64,000 bases of DNA, taken from the NCBI RefSeq assembly GCF_028748185.1, contig NZ_CP118164.1:5233814-5297813 (forward strand). The letters run 5' to 3'. Under the pieces are notes generated by a model, which saw only the letters and a list, made by a program, of their open reading frames with translations, had not been told where the DNA came from and did not search any database. The stretch is from Bremerella sp. P1. GTDB taxonomy: Bacteria; Planctomycetota; Planctomycetia; Pirellulales; Pirellulaceae. Every line of letters starts with the position of its first letter. Position 1 is the stretch's first letter. This document shows positions 1 to 8,635 of this stretch, one piece after another. The position numbers and the translations under genes were made by a program.

Positions 1-1
1 G

Positions 2-229
2 AAGATCGGTGAAAAGATCATGGAAGAAGCAGCCGAAGTCGTTGAAGCGGCCGGCGAAGAGGGAGAAGAAGGGCGTCAGCATCTGATCTACGAAGCTGGC
101 GACCTGATCTATCACTTGATGGTCATGCTGGGGCATCGCGAGATCTCCCTGGCTGAGGTCGAGAGCGAACTGGGACGCCGGTTTGGCGTTTCTGGTATCG
201 ACGAAAAAGCGGCCCGCGACCCGAAGTAA
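2..229 (+). CDS. hisE: Phosphoribosyl-ATP pyrophosphatase, C-terminal part
   Basis: The reading frame is open from base 2, so the 5' end lies outside the window and 75 residues are visible. HisE hydrolyses phosphoribosyl-ATP to phosphoribosyl-AMP, the second step of histidine synthesis, in the cytoplasm. The visible part shows the family's helical pattern: a KIGEKIMEEAAEVVEAA helix followed by YEAGDLIYHLMVML, whose acidic residues bind Mg2+ in the MazG-like fold. hisG follows 35 bases downstream on the same strand, which supports the call. The ATG at 20 is internal and is not the real start. Confidence 0.9.
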   Translation, partial: KIGEKIMEEAAEVVEAAGEEGEEGRQHLIYEAGDLIYHLMVMLGHREISLAEVESELGRRFGVSGIDEKAARDPK

Positions 230-264
230 TTCTGCAACTACCATCCAACCCCAAGCGAACCATC

Positions 265-1116
265 ATGGAAAACTTCCGGATTGGCATTCCCAGCAAAGGG
301 CGACTCGCGGAAGTCGCCACCGAACTTCTCGGCGACGCCGGCCTGAAATTCCGTCGCCAAGATCGCAGCCTGTTTGCGCGGGTTCGCGATATGCCGATCG
401 ACATCACCTTCCTGCGAACCGACGACATCCCGGTGCTTTGTGCCGAAGGTGCCATCGATATGGGGATCACCGGAAGTGACCTCGTCGAGGAAGCGGAAGT
501 CGAAGTCGATACCCGCATGGAACTGGGCGTCGGCAAATGCCGCTTGGCGTTGTGCGTGCCGGAAGACACCGACTGGAAGAGCGTCGAGGACATGAAGACA
601 TGCCGCGTCGCGACCAGCTTCCCCAATGTGACCAAGAACTATCTGGAAGCCAACGGAGCAAAGCCGCACCTGGTGAACCTGTCAGGCTCGGTGGAAGTGA
701 TGATCTCGCTGGGTATTGCCGATGCGATCGTCGACCTGGTCGAAACGGGCAGCACGTTGGCGGCGAATCGTTTGAAGATCTTCGCCGAGATCGGCAGCTA
801 CCAAACGGTACTCATCCAGAACAAGCAGAAGCGTCAGCCAGAGCTTGCCGATCGGATTGTTCGCCGGTTGGAAGGGGTCGTGATCGCCCGCGACTACTCG
901 CTGCTGGAGTACAACATTCCCCGCGAGAAACTGGCCGAAGCCGAAAAGATCACGCCTGGTTTCAATTCGCCCACGATCAACCCGCTGGAAGACGACGCCT
1001 GGTGCGCCGTGCGGGCCATGGTCAAGCGCAAAGAAGTCATCGACGTGATGGAGAAGCTCGAACAACTCGGTGCGTCGGCGATCCTGCAGACGAACATCGC
1101 CAACTGCCGGCTGTAA
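265..1116 (+). CDS. hisG: ATP phosphoribosyltransferase, long form
   Basis: HisG joins ATP and PRPP to form phosphoribosyl-ATP, the committed and feedback-controlled step of histidine synthesis. The 283-residue protein starts with the typical MENFRIGIPSKGRL. It carries the PRPP-binding stretch at about residues 151-170 (ADAIVDLVETGSTLAANRL). Its length and the tail from about residue 215 match the long form, whose C-terminal ACT-like domain senses histidine, so it should not need HisZ. It sits directly after hisE and probably shares its transcript. The gene ends shortly before a palindrome that separates it from the convergent dsbD-like gene. Confidence 0.96.
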   Translation: MENFRIGIPSKGRLAEVATELLGDAGLKFRRQDRSLFARVRDMPIDITFLRTDDIPVLCAEGAIDMGITGSDLVEEAEVEVDTRMELGVGKCRLALCVPEDTDWKSVEDMKTCRVATSFPNVTKNYLEANGAKPHLVNLSGSVEVMISLGIADAIVDLVETGSTLAANRLKIFAEIGSYQTVLIQNKQKRQPELADRIVRRLEGVVIARDYSLLEYNIPREKLAEAEKITPGFNSPTINPLEDDAWCAVRAMVKRKEVIDVMEKLEQLGASAILQTNIANCRL

Positions 1117-1153
1117 AGTCTAGGATTGGCTGCACCGGCAAGCGTTGTTTAAC

Positions 1154-1197
1154 AAATCTCGTCTCGTCTCCCCTCAGGGGAGAGGGGACTAAGATTT
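1154..1197. terminator. Bidirectional terminator-like palindrome
   Basis: TCTCCCCT (1167-1174) and AGGGGAGA (1176-1183) form a perfect 8-bp inverted repeat around one base, enclosed by AAATCT (1154-1159) and AGATTT (1192-1197). It lies between the convergent ends of hisG and the dsbD-like gene, a natural place for a shared terminator. The inner core belongs to a palindrome family seen in several other gaps of the window. Confidence 0.6.
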
Positions 1198-1227
1198 GCT
1201 AGGTAGCTTAAGAGTTGGGCGGTGGCT

Positions 1228-3855
1228 CTATTCCTGCATCGCCGTTTGCTTGGGCAGGCTGCTTGATTCCTGCTGGGCGGCGTTCAGGCTTTCGATGACC
1301 TTCGATTCGGTCAGCAGGTCGCTCAAGACGTACACCTCGCCTGCTTTCCCACCGGGGAAGATGGCCAGCAGTGGGATGCTGTTGGAGCCCAGTTTGTTGA
1401 TGAACTTCTGAACCTGGGGACTGTTGTCGTGCGTGGTGTTGGTCCAGTCGACCAGCATAGGCACAATCCCGTGTTGGTTCACGACTTCACCCACGCCATC
1501 GGTGTTGATCGCCGTGTAGTAGTTCACCTTGCAGGTCGGGCACCAGTCGGCAGTGAAGTCGACCATGACCGTCTCGCCGGCTTGCTGCCGAGCGTAGATG
1601 TCATTCTCCAGTGCGGGCCAGCGTTCTTCGGCGTACGTGTCCCAGGCAATGCTGCCGTCGTGGGTGTCTCCTTCGATCAGGTTGGTGTACGAGAAGTACC
1701 CGATGCCGATCGCGACGACGAACGCACCAATCGTGGTGGCGATCTTCGAGCTCTTGTGCTCCAGCGTGTGTACCTGACCCAGCATCCAGCAGCCGGCTCC
1801 TAAGCCGACAAGCAGCGTCAGCGTTGGAACGACGTATTCATCCGGCATGGTGTACATCAGGTAGACGACCGTCAGCATCATGACGAAGCCCATCAGCTGC
1901 TTGAAAGCCACCATCCAGTTACCCGGCTTGGGCAGGAAGGAGATCAGACGTGGGTTCATACCGATGATCAAGTAGGGCGAAGCCATCCCTAGACCGATCG
2001 AGCCGAAGACGATAAACGTCGTGATGGGTGGTTCCGCGATCGTATAGCCGAACACGGGACCTAAGAACGGGCCGCTACAAGGAGTCGACAGCAGCGTGGT
2101 GACGATCCCCTTGAAGAACGCGCCGCCGTAGCCTGACTTGTTCGAGGCACTGGCCACGCTGCCACTACCTAGGAAGCTGGGCATTGTCAGTTCCCACACG
2201 CCCAGCATGCTCAGGCCCATCGTGTAAACGAGGATGATCATTGCCAGGATGTATCGCCAGTCGCCGCTCCATTGGCCCCAAGCGAGCCCGTCAGCACCGC
2301 CAGCGGCTGCCTCGCCCGAGCTGAACGATCCGACGATCAGATTCAGCGACGACGAAACGACCGCCAGAATCATGAAGACGAAAATCACACCCAACGAGTA
2401 GATCAAGTTCAGCATGAAGACCTGGCCGCGGTGTTTGCCGGCCTGATTCACAAACGAAAGGATCTTCAAGCCGACCACCGGCAGCACGCACGGCATCAGG
2501 TTGAGGATCGCTCCGCCGATAAAGCTCAGCACGATGATCCAGCCCAGGCTGGCCGATTCAGGCGGGTTGAGCACTTTCCACTGGATGTTGTCATCCAAGG
2601 GAACCGGAGGGGCCATCGCGTTGTGTTCTTCGGGCATCCCACGCGTCGGTGGCTTGGTCAACTGGCTGGTTTTGTCGCCGGTTGCGTCTTGAACTTCTGC
2701 GTGGGTGATCTTGGCTCGTTCAGCGGCTTTGGTGTACTTGGCCGCAGAGAACGCGAACGGAACGGACTCCTCTTTGGTTTTCTCGCCGACTTGAACGATG
2801 CCTTCAAACATTGCTCCGGAAGGGCGATCACAAGTTGTGTCGGTACACGTTTGGTAGCCGACATAGCCGACTAGCGGGTACTTGCCGGGAACGGCATCGA
2901 TGGGAACCTGGACGGTGAACTTCCAGGTCGTTTCTCCTTCGTGGTAAAGCACAGGAGGAAAGCCTTCGATCAAGGCTTTCTCGATGATCGGGTTCTGGGT
3001 CTTGGCTTGCGTAGCCAACCATGGAGTCACTTCCGCCAGGGCAACTTGCGTCGACTTGTAACCGATCGTCGAGTCGGTTGGCGAGTAAGCGTAGACGTGG
3101 TATTCACCTTTGGGCTTGAAGCTCAGCGTCACGGTAACTTCATCGCCTGGCTCAACCGTCGCTGGCTCGAACTTGCCACTCAGGACGCCATGACCACCTT
3201 CGGTCGAGTAGTCTCCCATGGCGCCTTGAATCTTGTAATCGGCTGGAGGAATGGCTCCGCCTGGGGTGGTTGCTTTCTCAGGCAGTAGATTTTCTGGCTT
3301 GGGAACTTCCTGCATGCCGTCGAACATGGCAACGGCTTCGCCTGAGACCGGGAAGCATGTTCCCTTGTCATGGCAGCTTTGCCCGTTCAGCTTGACCTCG
3401 AGCTTCAGTGCGTCCGGCTTGGTGCCAGGGGCAAATAGAATCGGGGCACTCCAGGTGACCTTCTCGTAGAACTTCTCTTGGGCGACGCGAATGATCTTGT
3501 CAGGCGGAACGATCTTGGGCTTATGGTCGGCAGTGAACTCGCCAACGGCTGTTACGCCTGGGCTTTCTTCGACCTTCAGTTTGGTCGGCATCGGCCCGCC
3601 TTTGGGCTGCGTGGTCGAGTAAACGCACCAGCCGCTGCCAACAGTGGCCGTGATGTCGACTCGCCCATGTGTGCCCGAGGGATCGACGACGTACTTGGCG
3701 GTGACCTTCAGATTGGGATCACTTTGGCCGCCCCCGCCGAAATCGTCGAAGCCTTCAATGCCTTGGAACAGATCTCCACCCAATCCTTGGGCCATGATCG
3801 TGGTCGGCACGAGACAAAGAAGCAACGTGAGAGCGATGGGGGCAAAACGCTTCAT
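1228..3855 (-). CDS. dsbD: DsbD-like thiol:disulfide interchange protein
   Basis: DsbD-type proteins carry electrons from cytoplasmic thioredoxin across the membrane to reduce extracytoplasmic disulfides. The 875-residue protein has a signal peptide (cleavage near MAQG). Two N-terminal DsbD-alpha-like domains follow, at about residues 45-190 and 215-360, with a Cys pair in SCHDKGTCFP in the first and YQTCTDTTC in the second. A polytopic region at about 440-740 has the redox cysteines in MPCVLPV (C456) and STPCSGPF (C593). A C-terminal thioredoxin domain carries WCPTC (C772, C775). Having two N-terminal domains is more than in E. coli DsbD. It is transcribed towards hisG and has no obvious operon partner. 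The general DsbD family call is firm; the client proteins are unknown. Confidence 0.92.
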   Translation of the reverse strand: MKRFAPIALTLLLCLVPTTIMAQGLGGDLFQGIEGFDDFGGGGQSDPNLKVTAKYVVDPSGTHGRVDITATVGSGWCVYSTTQPKGGPMPTKLKVEESPGVTAVGEFTADHKPKIVPPDKIIRVAQEKFYEKVTWSAPILFAPGTKPDALKLEVKLNGQSCHDKGTCFPVSGEAVAMFDGMQEVPKPENLLPEKATTPGGAIPPADYKIQGAMGDYSTEGGHGVLSGKFEPATVEPGDEVTVTLSFKPKGEYHVYAYSPTDSTIGYKSTQVALAEVTPWLATQAKTQNPIIEKALIEGFPPVLYHEGETTWKFTVQVPIDAVPGKYPLVGYVGYQTCTDTTCDRPSGAMFEGIVQVGEKTKEESVPFAFSAAKYTKAAERAKITHAEVQDATGDKTSQLTKPPTRGMPEEHNAMAPPVPLDDNIQWKVLNPPESASLGWIIVLSFIGGAILNLMPCVLPVVGLKILSFVNQAGKHRGQVFMLNLIYSLGVIFVFMILAVVSSSLNLIVGSFSSGEAAAGGADGLAWGQWSGDWRYILAMIILVYTMGLSMLGVWELTMPSFLGSGSVASASNKSGYGGAFFKGIVTTLLSTPCSGPFLGPVFGYTIAEPPITTFIVFGSIGLGMASPYLIIGMNPRLISFLPKPGNWMVAFKQLMGFVMMLTVVYLMYTMPDEYVVPTLTLLVGLGAGCWMLGQVHTLEHKSSKIATTIGAFVVAIGIGYFSYTNLIEGDTHDGSIAWDTYAEERWPALENDIYARQQAGETVMVDFTADWCPTCKVNYYTAINTDGVGEVVNQHGIVPMLVDWTNTTHDNSPQVQKFINKLGSNSIPLLAIFPGGKAGEVYVLSDLLTESKVIESLNAAQQESSSLPKQTAMQE

Positions 3856-4060
3856 GAGAATGTTCTATAGCGAGGATAAAGCTGGTGATCACCTAAATAG
3901 CGGTCTTCAACCATCTTCGGAAAAAATGGTGGGTTCGTAAATGCGGAATCTTCAATTCAAGCAATCGGAAATCCGCGGCAGCCAGGGTATTGTTCACCGC
4001 GCCCTGGCCACAGTCTGTGATGTCGGATACGTCCGTTGGTTTCACAAGCATCCGCCCCGA

Positions 4061-5062
4061 TTACCAAGCCGGATGCTTCTCTATTTTCTCTAAACGAGCA
4101 GTAAGATGAGATAGCCGGGCACTGACATGGTCACAGTTGGCGAAGCTGGACCCATCGATCACCAGCCACTGTACCCAGTTTAATCCCGTCAGAAGCACGT
4201 TGGCAGCATCGAAAACGATTGCTAACCGCTCTTCCGAAGGGGTAAGCGGGCGAATCAATTGAACGGCTTGGAAGGCAAAATTCCAGTCAACTTCCCCATT
4301 ATGGGACACTTCGCTGGCCAATCGCGACAAGTCCAACGCGATGTTGTCCCATCGCATCGATCCCAAATCGAACAGCCCGGTAAGGTAGTCTCCGTCGAAA
4401 CGAAAGTTCTCAGGTCGGGGATCCGCGATGCAGTCTTCCAGTAAGTAGGTCTCATGTTCCAACGACAACAACAGCGATCCCAGGCGAGCGTGGTAGTGCA
4501 CAAAACTGTCTAGGAATTCTTCGAGTGCTGGTTTCCATTGCGGATGCCCGAAGCTGTGCAGCGATGGAAGCTGATCGCGTACGTGCTTCAGTCGCCATTT
4601 CTCGCAGAGCTCGATTCGTGTCTTGATGCCCGGCGAAACTTCCGTCTCGCGCGGGGGTGATTCGTGTTTGGCATGAAACTCGGCGATCGCCTCGAACATG
4701 GCCTGCTTTTGCGGGACCGAGTAGGGAACTACCGGCGGCGAGCCATCCATCCAGGTCTGAAGTTCCCACAACCGACCGTCCGCCTGGGCATAGGTTTGTC
4801 CAGTAGATGCCGGGAGGTAATCGGCCAGGTAGGTCATGCCGTGTTCACGACGCTGATGGGCCGCATGATGGGCGGCCAGCAAACGATTGACCGAAAAGTC
4901 GGCCGGCATAAGCTTCAAACAGTAACTTGCCAGAGCCACCTCGACCTTCCATACCTCGCTTCCGCTGAGTCCTCCTTCACACGCGACGATACTGCGAATC
5001 GCAGCCGGCTGAAGCTGAAAGGCAGCGAGAACCTGGGTCAGTGTTGGATCGTAGTCAGGCAT
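4061..5062 (-). CDS. Aminoglycoside phosphotransferase-fold protein
   Basis: A protein of about 333 residues with the layout of the APH/choline kinase fold. I chose the MPDYDPTL start at 5062; an upstream in-frame start at 5107 would add 15 residues. The catalytic-loop equivalent near residue 220 reads ADPRPENF. This keeps the Asp and Asn of the HxDxxxxN pattern but replaces the His. The metal-binding DFG equivalent reads FDLGS. Such proteins phosphorylate small hydroxyl substrates (homoserine, choline, sugars, antibiotics) or act as spore-coat-like proteins; the substrate here cannot be read from sequence. It is divergent from the metalloprotease gene and stands alone. The altered His leaves activity uncertain. 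Confidence 0.75.
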   Translation of the reverse strand: MPDYDPTLTQVLAAFQLQPAAIRSIVACEGGLSGSEVWKVEVALASYCLKLMPADFSVNRLLAAHHAAHQRREHGMTYLADYLPASTGQTYAQADGRLWELQTWMDGSPPVVPYSVPQKQAMFEAIAEFHAKHESPPRETEVSPGIKTRIELCEKWRLKHVRDQLPSLHSFGHPQWKPALEEFLDSFVHYHARLGSLLLSLEHETYLLEDCIADPRPENFRFDGDYLTGLFDLGSMRWDNIALDLSRLASEVSHNGEVDWNFAFQAVQLIRPLTPSEERLAIVFDAANVLLTGLNWVQWLVIDGSSFANCDHVSARLSHLTARLEKIEKHPAW

Positions 5063-5433
5063 TTTTTTGGCGTTTTCCAGCAACTTTTCAGACGGAGTTA
5101 CCAGCAAGCTTACGGGGCGAATCGGTGACTCTAATCGTTTTTATTGGTATAACCGGCTTTTCTTTCCCAAAATCCCATGCGCAGAATAGAACAAATACGG
5201 CAGTCGCTTAGAGTGGGGTATATTTTCCCAGCGATCTAATAATAGCCGTATTGGGAAGTTTTCCGAATTTCGTTGTCTAAATCTCGCAAGATTTCGCGGT
5301 GAGAAACCTCTACCTGAGGGGCGAAGACTGCCGTCGCGGTGTGCAGTCCTCGTCACAGGCAAACCAATGAGAACGATATTCGGATAGCTTATCGCAATCT
5401 CCCTCCCTTATTTTTTGTACGAGAGTTGACCGT
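5063..5433. other. Divergent intergenic region
   Basis: About 370 bases between two divergent genes, so it should hold promoters for both. AATACGGC (5194-5201) and GCCGTATT (5245-5252) form a perfect 8-bp inverted repeat around an AT-rich stretch, and AAATC/GATTT flank TCGCAA near 5277-5292. No open frame here looks like a gene. No promoter could be assigned with confidence. Confidence 0.4.
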
Positions 5434-8382
5434 ATGAAGGTGTTTACATTGTTGCGTTGGTCGACGGCTTGTTGTGCGACGGCGATGCTCGCCTTGGCCG
5501 CAATCAGCTTGGCCATGGCGGACGAAACGAAGGCGGACGGAGACATGGCCGAAGCGGCTGTCCCATCCGAAGTCGCCGCGACGACAGGCGGATCGAGTTC
5601 TTCCAGCTCCGGCGGTGGCAGTTCCAGCGGTTCTGCTTCGCCTGCTCACGCTGCGATCTTGAAGGACTTCAAGAAACAAGACGGGCTGATTCCCACGTAT
5701 CACAAGGGGAATCGGATGTTCTTTGAATTGAACAGCTCGCACTACAACGGCGAGTTCATCGTGCTGATCTCGATTGCCCGCGGTGCCGGGGTCGAGCCGC
5801 TGTACGGCGGTATGTCGTGGGGCTTCGGCGATGACTGGGTTTGGACCTTCCGCAAAGTGGATGATCGCATTCACATCGTTCGTAAGAACGTGCGTTTCAA
5901 GGCCCAGGACGGTAAGCCAGAATCCCGCGCCGTGAAGCATGCCTACAACGACAGCGTGCTGTTCAGCATTCCGATCGCAACCAAGGGGCCCGGTGGTGGC
6001 GACCTCGTGGAAGTGACCCCTGTCTTCATGAGCGACCTGCCGATGATCGGCGATGTGCTGCCAGGCTTCGGCTTCTCGGCCAGCAAATCGATCTTCGGCG
6101 AAGTGAAGGGCTTCGAGAAGAACCTGGAACTTCAGGTCGAAGCAACCTATCAGTCGAGCGGCCGTTCCAACATCGATTCGGTGCCCGACTCGCGTGGTTT
6201 GACGATCGACGTTCACTACTCGATCAGCAAGATCCCAACCGGTGGCTACACGCCGCGTGTTGCCGATGATCGTGTTGGTTACTTCCTGACCGCGGTGAAG
6301 AACTACTCGAAGTCGGACGACAACCAGTTTGTGCGATACGTGAACCGCTGGAAGCTGGAAAAAGCGGATCCATCGGCCAAGATGTCGGAACCCAAAGAAC
6401 CGATCATCTTCTACATGGAAAACACGATTCCGTATAAGTATCGCAAGCCGATTCGCGACGGGATTCTGGAATGGAACAAGGCCTTCGAAAAGGCCGGTTT
6501 CATCGATGCAATTCACGTTCGTCAGCAAGAAGACGACGCCGATTGGGATCCGGAAGACGTTCGCTATAACACGTTCCGTTGGATCACTTCGGACGCCGGT
6601 TTCGCGATGGGTCCAAGCCGTGTGAATCCTTACACGGGCCAAATCCTGGACGCCGACATCATCTTCGACGCCGACTTCCTGAACTACTGGAAGCAGGCCT
6701 TCGAGAACTACAATCCGCAGTCGACCGAAGCCTTGATTGGTGGTCCGCTGGACGTCCACAGCCAGGAAGAATTCCTGAAGCGTGTCGGTTCCATCTCGCC
6801 ACGTCATCAGTGCATGCTCTCGGGCGGTATGTCGCAGCAATTCGCTTTCGGAGCCGCCGCAGTCTTGGCCGATACTGAGAAAGCAAAGACTGCTAAGAAG
6901 AAGAAAAAGAAGAAGGACAAGGAAGAAGCCAAGTCCGACGAAGAAATGAAAGAAGGCGAGAAGTCCGAGGAAAAGGGCGAAAAGGAAGAAGCTTCCGAAG
7001 AAAAGAAGGAAGAAAAGAAGGAAGAAAAGAAGGAAGAAAAGAAGGAAGAAAAGAAGGAAGAAGAAGCCACCGAAGAAGAGAAGAAGCCTTCGGCCGAAGA
7101 GATCAAGAAAGAGCGAGAAGCCTTGCTCGAACGCATGATCATGGAAGGCCTGAAGGAAGTGGCGATGCACGAAGTGGGTCACACGTTGGGCCTGCGTCAC
7201 AACTTTGTCGCCAGTAAGTACCGTAGCCTGTCCGAGATCGCCGAGTTAGACGAAGACGAAGCGACCGTTTCCAGCGTGATGGACTACGTGCCTCCGCATA
7301 TCGCCCCTCCTGGCGAGAAGCAGGGCCAGTTCTTCCCGCAGTCGATCGGTGTCTACGACGTCTGGGCGATTGAATACGGTTATAAGCCACTCAGTGGTGG
7401 AACCGACGGTGAGAAGGGCGAACTGAACAAGTTGGCCTCGAAGAGCACCGAGCCTGGTCTGGCCTTCCTGACCGACGAAGACACGACGAGCATTTCGCCT
7501 GATCCGGATTCGAATCGCTTCGACTTCGGCAAGGATCCACTCGAGTTTGCCAAGAACCAAGCCGAAGTCGTCAAAGCGGCGATGGATGGCCTGGCCGATC
7601 GCGTTGTGGAAGATGGCGAAGACTACTCCCGTGTTCGTCAGGCCTTTAACACGCTGCTGCACACCCATGGTCAAGCGATGTACTTCGCATCCCGCTACGT
7701 CGGTGGTGTGCATGTCAATCGCTCGCACAAGGGTCAGAAGGACGCTCCGGCACCGTTTGTCGTGGTGGATGCGGACAAGCAGCGAGAAGTCATGGAGCTG
7801 ATCAACGAGCAGGTCTTCAGTGACGAGCCATTCCAGTTCGACGCCGAGTTGTACAACAAGTTGGCTCCCTCGCACTGGAATCACTGGGGAACCAGCTTCG
7901 ACATTCGCGGTGACTATCCGATCCACGAAACGATCTCGCGTTGGCAGTCGATGATCCTATCGCGACTGTTCTCGTCGATCACCCTGGAGCGGATGCACGA
8001 CGCCGAGTTGAAGGTCCCAGCCGATCAAGATGCGTACACGACGGCTGAAATGTTCGAGAGCCTGACCGATGCCATCTTCAGTGAACTCGATTCGCTGGAA
8101 GACGGAAAATACTCAGTTCGCGAGCCAGCGATCAGCAGCCTTCGTCGCAACTTGCAGCGAGACTACCTGCAACGTCTGTCGACCTTGGCCATGGGCAACT
8201 CGTTTGCCCCGGCCGATTGCCAGACGATCGCCTACGCTCAGTTGATCGACCTGCACGAAAAGCTGCGGGACCTGGAAGAAAAGGAACTGGAACTCGATGC
8301 CTACACGCGTGCCCACTTGTTGGAAACGACGCGTCGTATCGAGAAGGTTTTGGATGCCGAGCTGACGCTCTCGCGTCCGTAA
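5434..8382 (+). CDS. Secreted zinc-dependent metalloprotease (DUF5117/DUF5118-type)
   Basis: A 982-residue secreted peptidase. It has an N-terminal signal (MKVFTLLRWSTACCATAMLA) and a Ser/Gly linker near residues 50-70. A long beta-rich region typical of the DUF5118/DUF5117 metallopeptidases follows. The zinc site is HEVGHTLGLRH, with H579, H583, catalytic E580 and the third ligand at H589, followed by SSVMDYVPP as the Met-turn of metzincins. Between about residues 486 and 552, just before the active-site helix, there is a Lys/Glu-rich stretch with five exact EEKK units (522-541) that the family does not need. The substrate is unknown. A near-perfect terminator follows the stop codon. The start is supported by the signal peptide; the ribosome binding site is weak (GAGAG). 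Confidence 0.88.
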   Translation: MKVFTLLRWSTACCATAMLALAAISLAMADETKADGDMAEAAVPSEVAATTGGSSSSSSGGGSSSGSASPAHAAILKDFKKQDGLIPTYHKGNRMFFELNSSHYNGEFIVLISIARGAGVEPLYGGMSWGFGDDWVWTFRKVDDRIHIVRKNVRFKAQDGKPESRAVKHAYNDSVLFSIPIATKGPGGGDLVEVTPVFMSDLPMIGDVLPGFGFSASKSIFGEVKGFEKNLELQVEATYQSSGRSNIDSVPDSRGLTIDVHYSISKIPTGGYTPRVADDRVGYFLTAVKNYSKSDDNQFVRYVNRWKLEKADPSAKMSEPKEPIIFYMENTIPYKYRKPIRDGILEWNKAFEKAGFIDAIHVRQQEDDADWDPEDVRYNTFRWITSDAGFAMGPSRVNPYTGQILDADIIFDADFLNYWKQAFENYNPQSTEALIGGPLDVHSQEEFLKRVGSISPRHQCMLSGGMSQQFAFGAAAVLADTEKAKTAKKKKKKKDKEEAKSDEEMKEGEKSEEKGEKEEASEEKKEEKKEEKKEEKKEEKKEEEATEEEKKPSAEEIKKEREALLERMIMEGLKEVAMHEVGHTLGLRHNFVASKYRSLSEIAELDEDEATVSSVMDYVPPHIAPPGEKQGQFFPQSIGVYDVWAIEYGYKPLSGGTDGEKGELNKLASKSTEPGLAFLTDEDTTSISPDPDSNRFDFGKDPLEFAKNQAEVVKAAMDGLADRVVEDGEDYSRVRQAFNTLLHTHGQAMYFASRYVGGVHVNRSHKGQKDAPAPFVVVDADKQREVMELINEQVFSDEPFQFDAELYNKLAPSHWNHWGTSFDIRGDYPIHETISRWQSMILSRLFSSITLERMHDAELKVPADQDAYTTAEMFESLTDAIFSELDSLEDGKYSVREPAISSLRRNLQRDYLQRLSTLAMGNSFAPADCQTIAYAQLIDLHEKLRDLEEKELELDAYTRAHLLETTRRIEKVLDAELTLSRP
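6997..7056 (+). repeat. Five 12-bp tandem repeats within the metalloprotease gene
   Basis: The unit GAAGAAAAGAAG occurs five times in a row without change and in frame, encoding EEKK five times. It lies in a longer purine-rich stretch (about 6885-7090) encoding an acidic/basic linker. Confidence 0.9.
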
Positions 8383-8415
8383 GCTTCCCCTGCTTTCAAG
8401 TCCGTTGAAATCGAG

Positions 8416-8448
8416 AAAACGCCGGAGTGATCACTCCGGCGTTTTTTT
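8416..8448 (+). terminator. Rho-independent terminator of the metalloprotease gene
   Basis: AAAACGCCGGAGTGA is followed immediately by its exact reverse complement and then a run of seven T, 34 bases after the stop codon. It should stop transcription before the DUF1559 gene. Confidence 0.9.
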
Positions 8449-8549
8449 GTGCCTGCTTGGGATCCGAACGGCATGCGATATCGCGCGGAAATCTCGTCCT
8501 AACGGGTGGAGGGTGTTGCAAAATTAATATTCGTGTGGTGGAAAATATA

Positions 8550-8577
8550 TTGATGTGGAATACGGTAACTTTATAGA
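8550..8577 (+). promoter_or_regulatory. Candidate sigma-70-type promoter for the DUF1559 gene
   Basis: TTGATG (8550-8555) and TATAGA (8572-8577) are separated by 16 bases in an AT-rich stretch upstream of the start at 8636. This is inferred from motif match only. Confidence 0.4.
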
Positions 8578-8635
8578 ATGAGTGCGTAGGAGACTTTTCC
8601 TTTATCTATTCTGTTTCCATCTAAAGGACTATGCC

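Noticed and set aside
5389-7200. 603-codon minus-strand frame opposite the metalloprotease gene
   Set aside because: Its protein is a shadow of the purine-rich coding strand (Phe/Leu runs opposite EEKK) with no family likeness. The plus-strand gene has a signal peptide and an intact zinc site.
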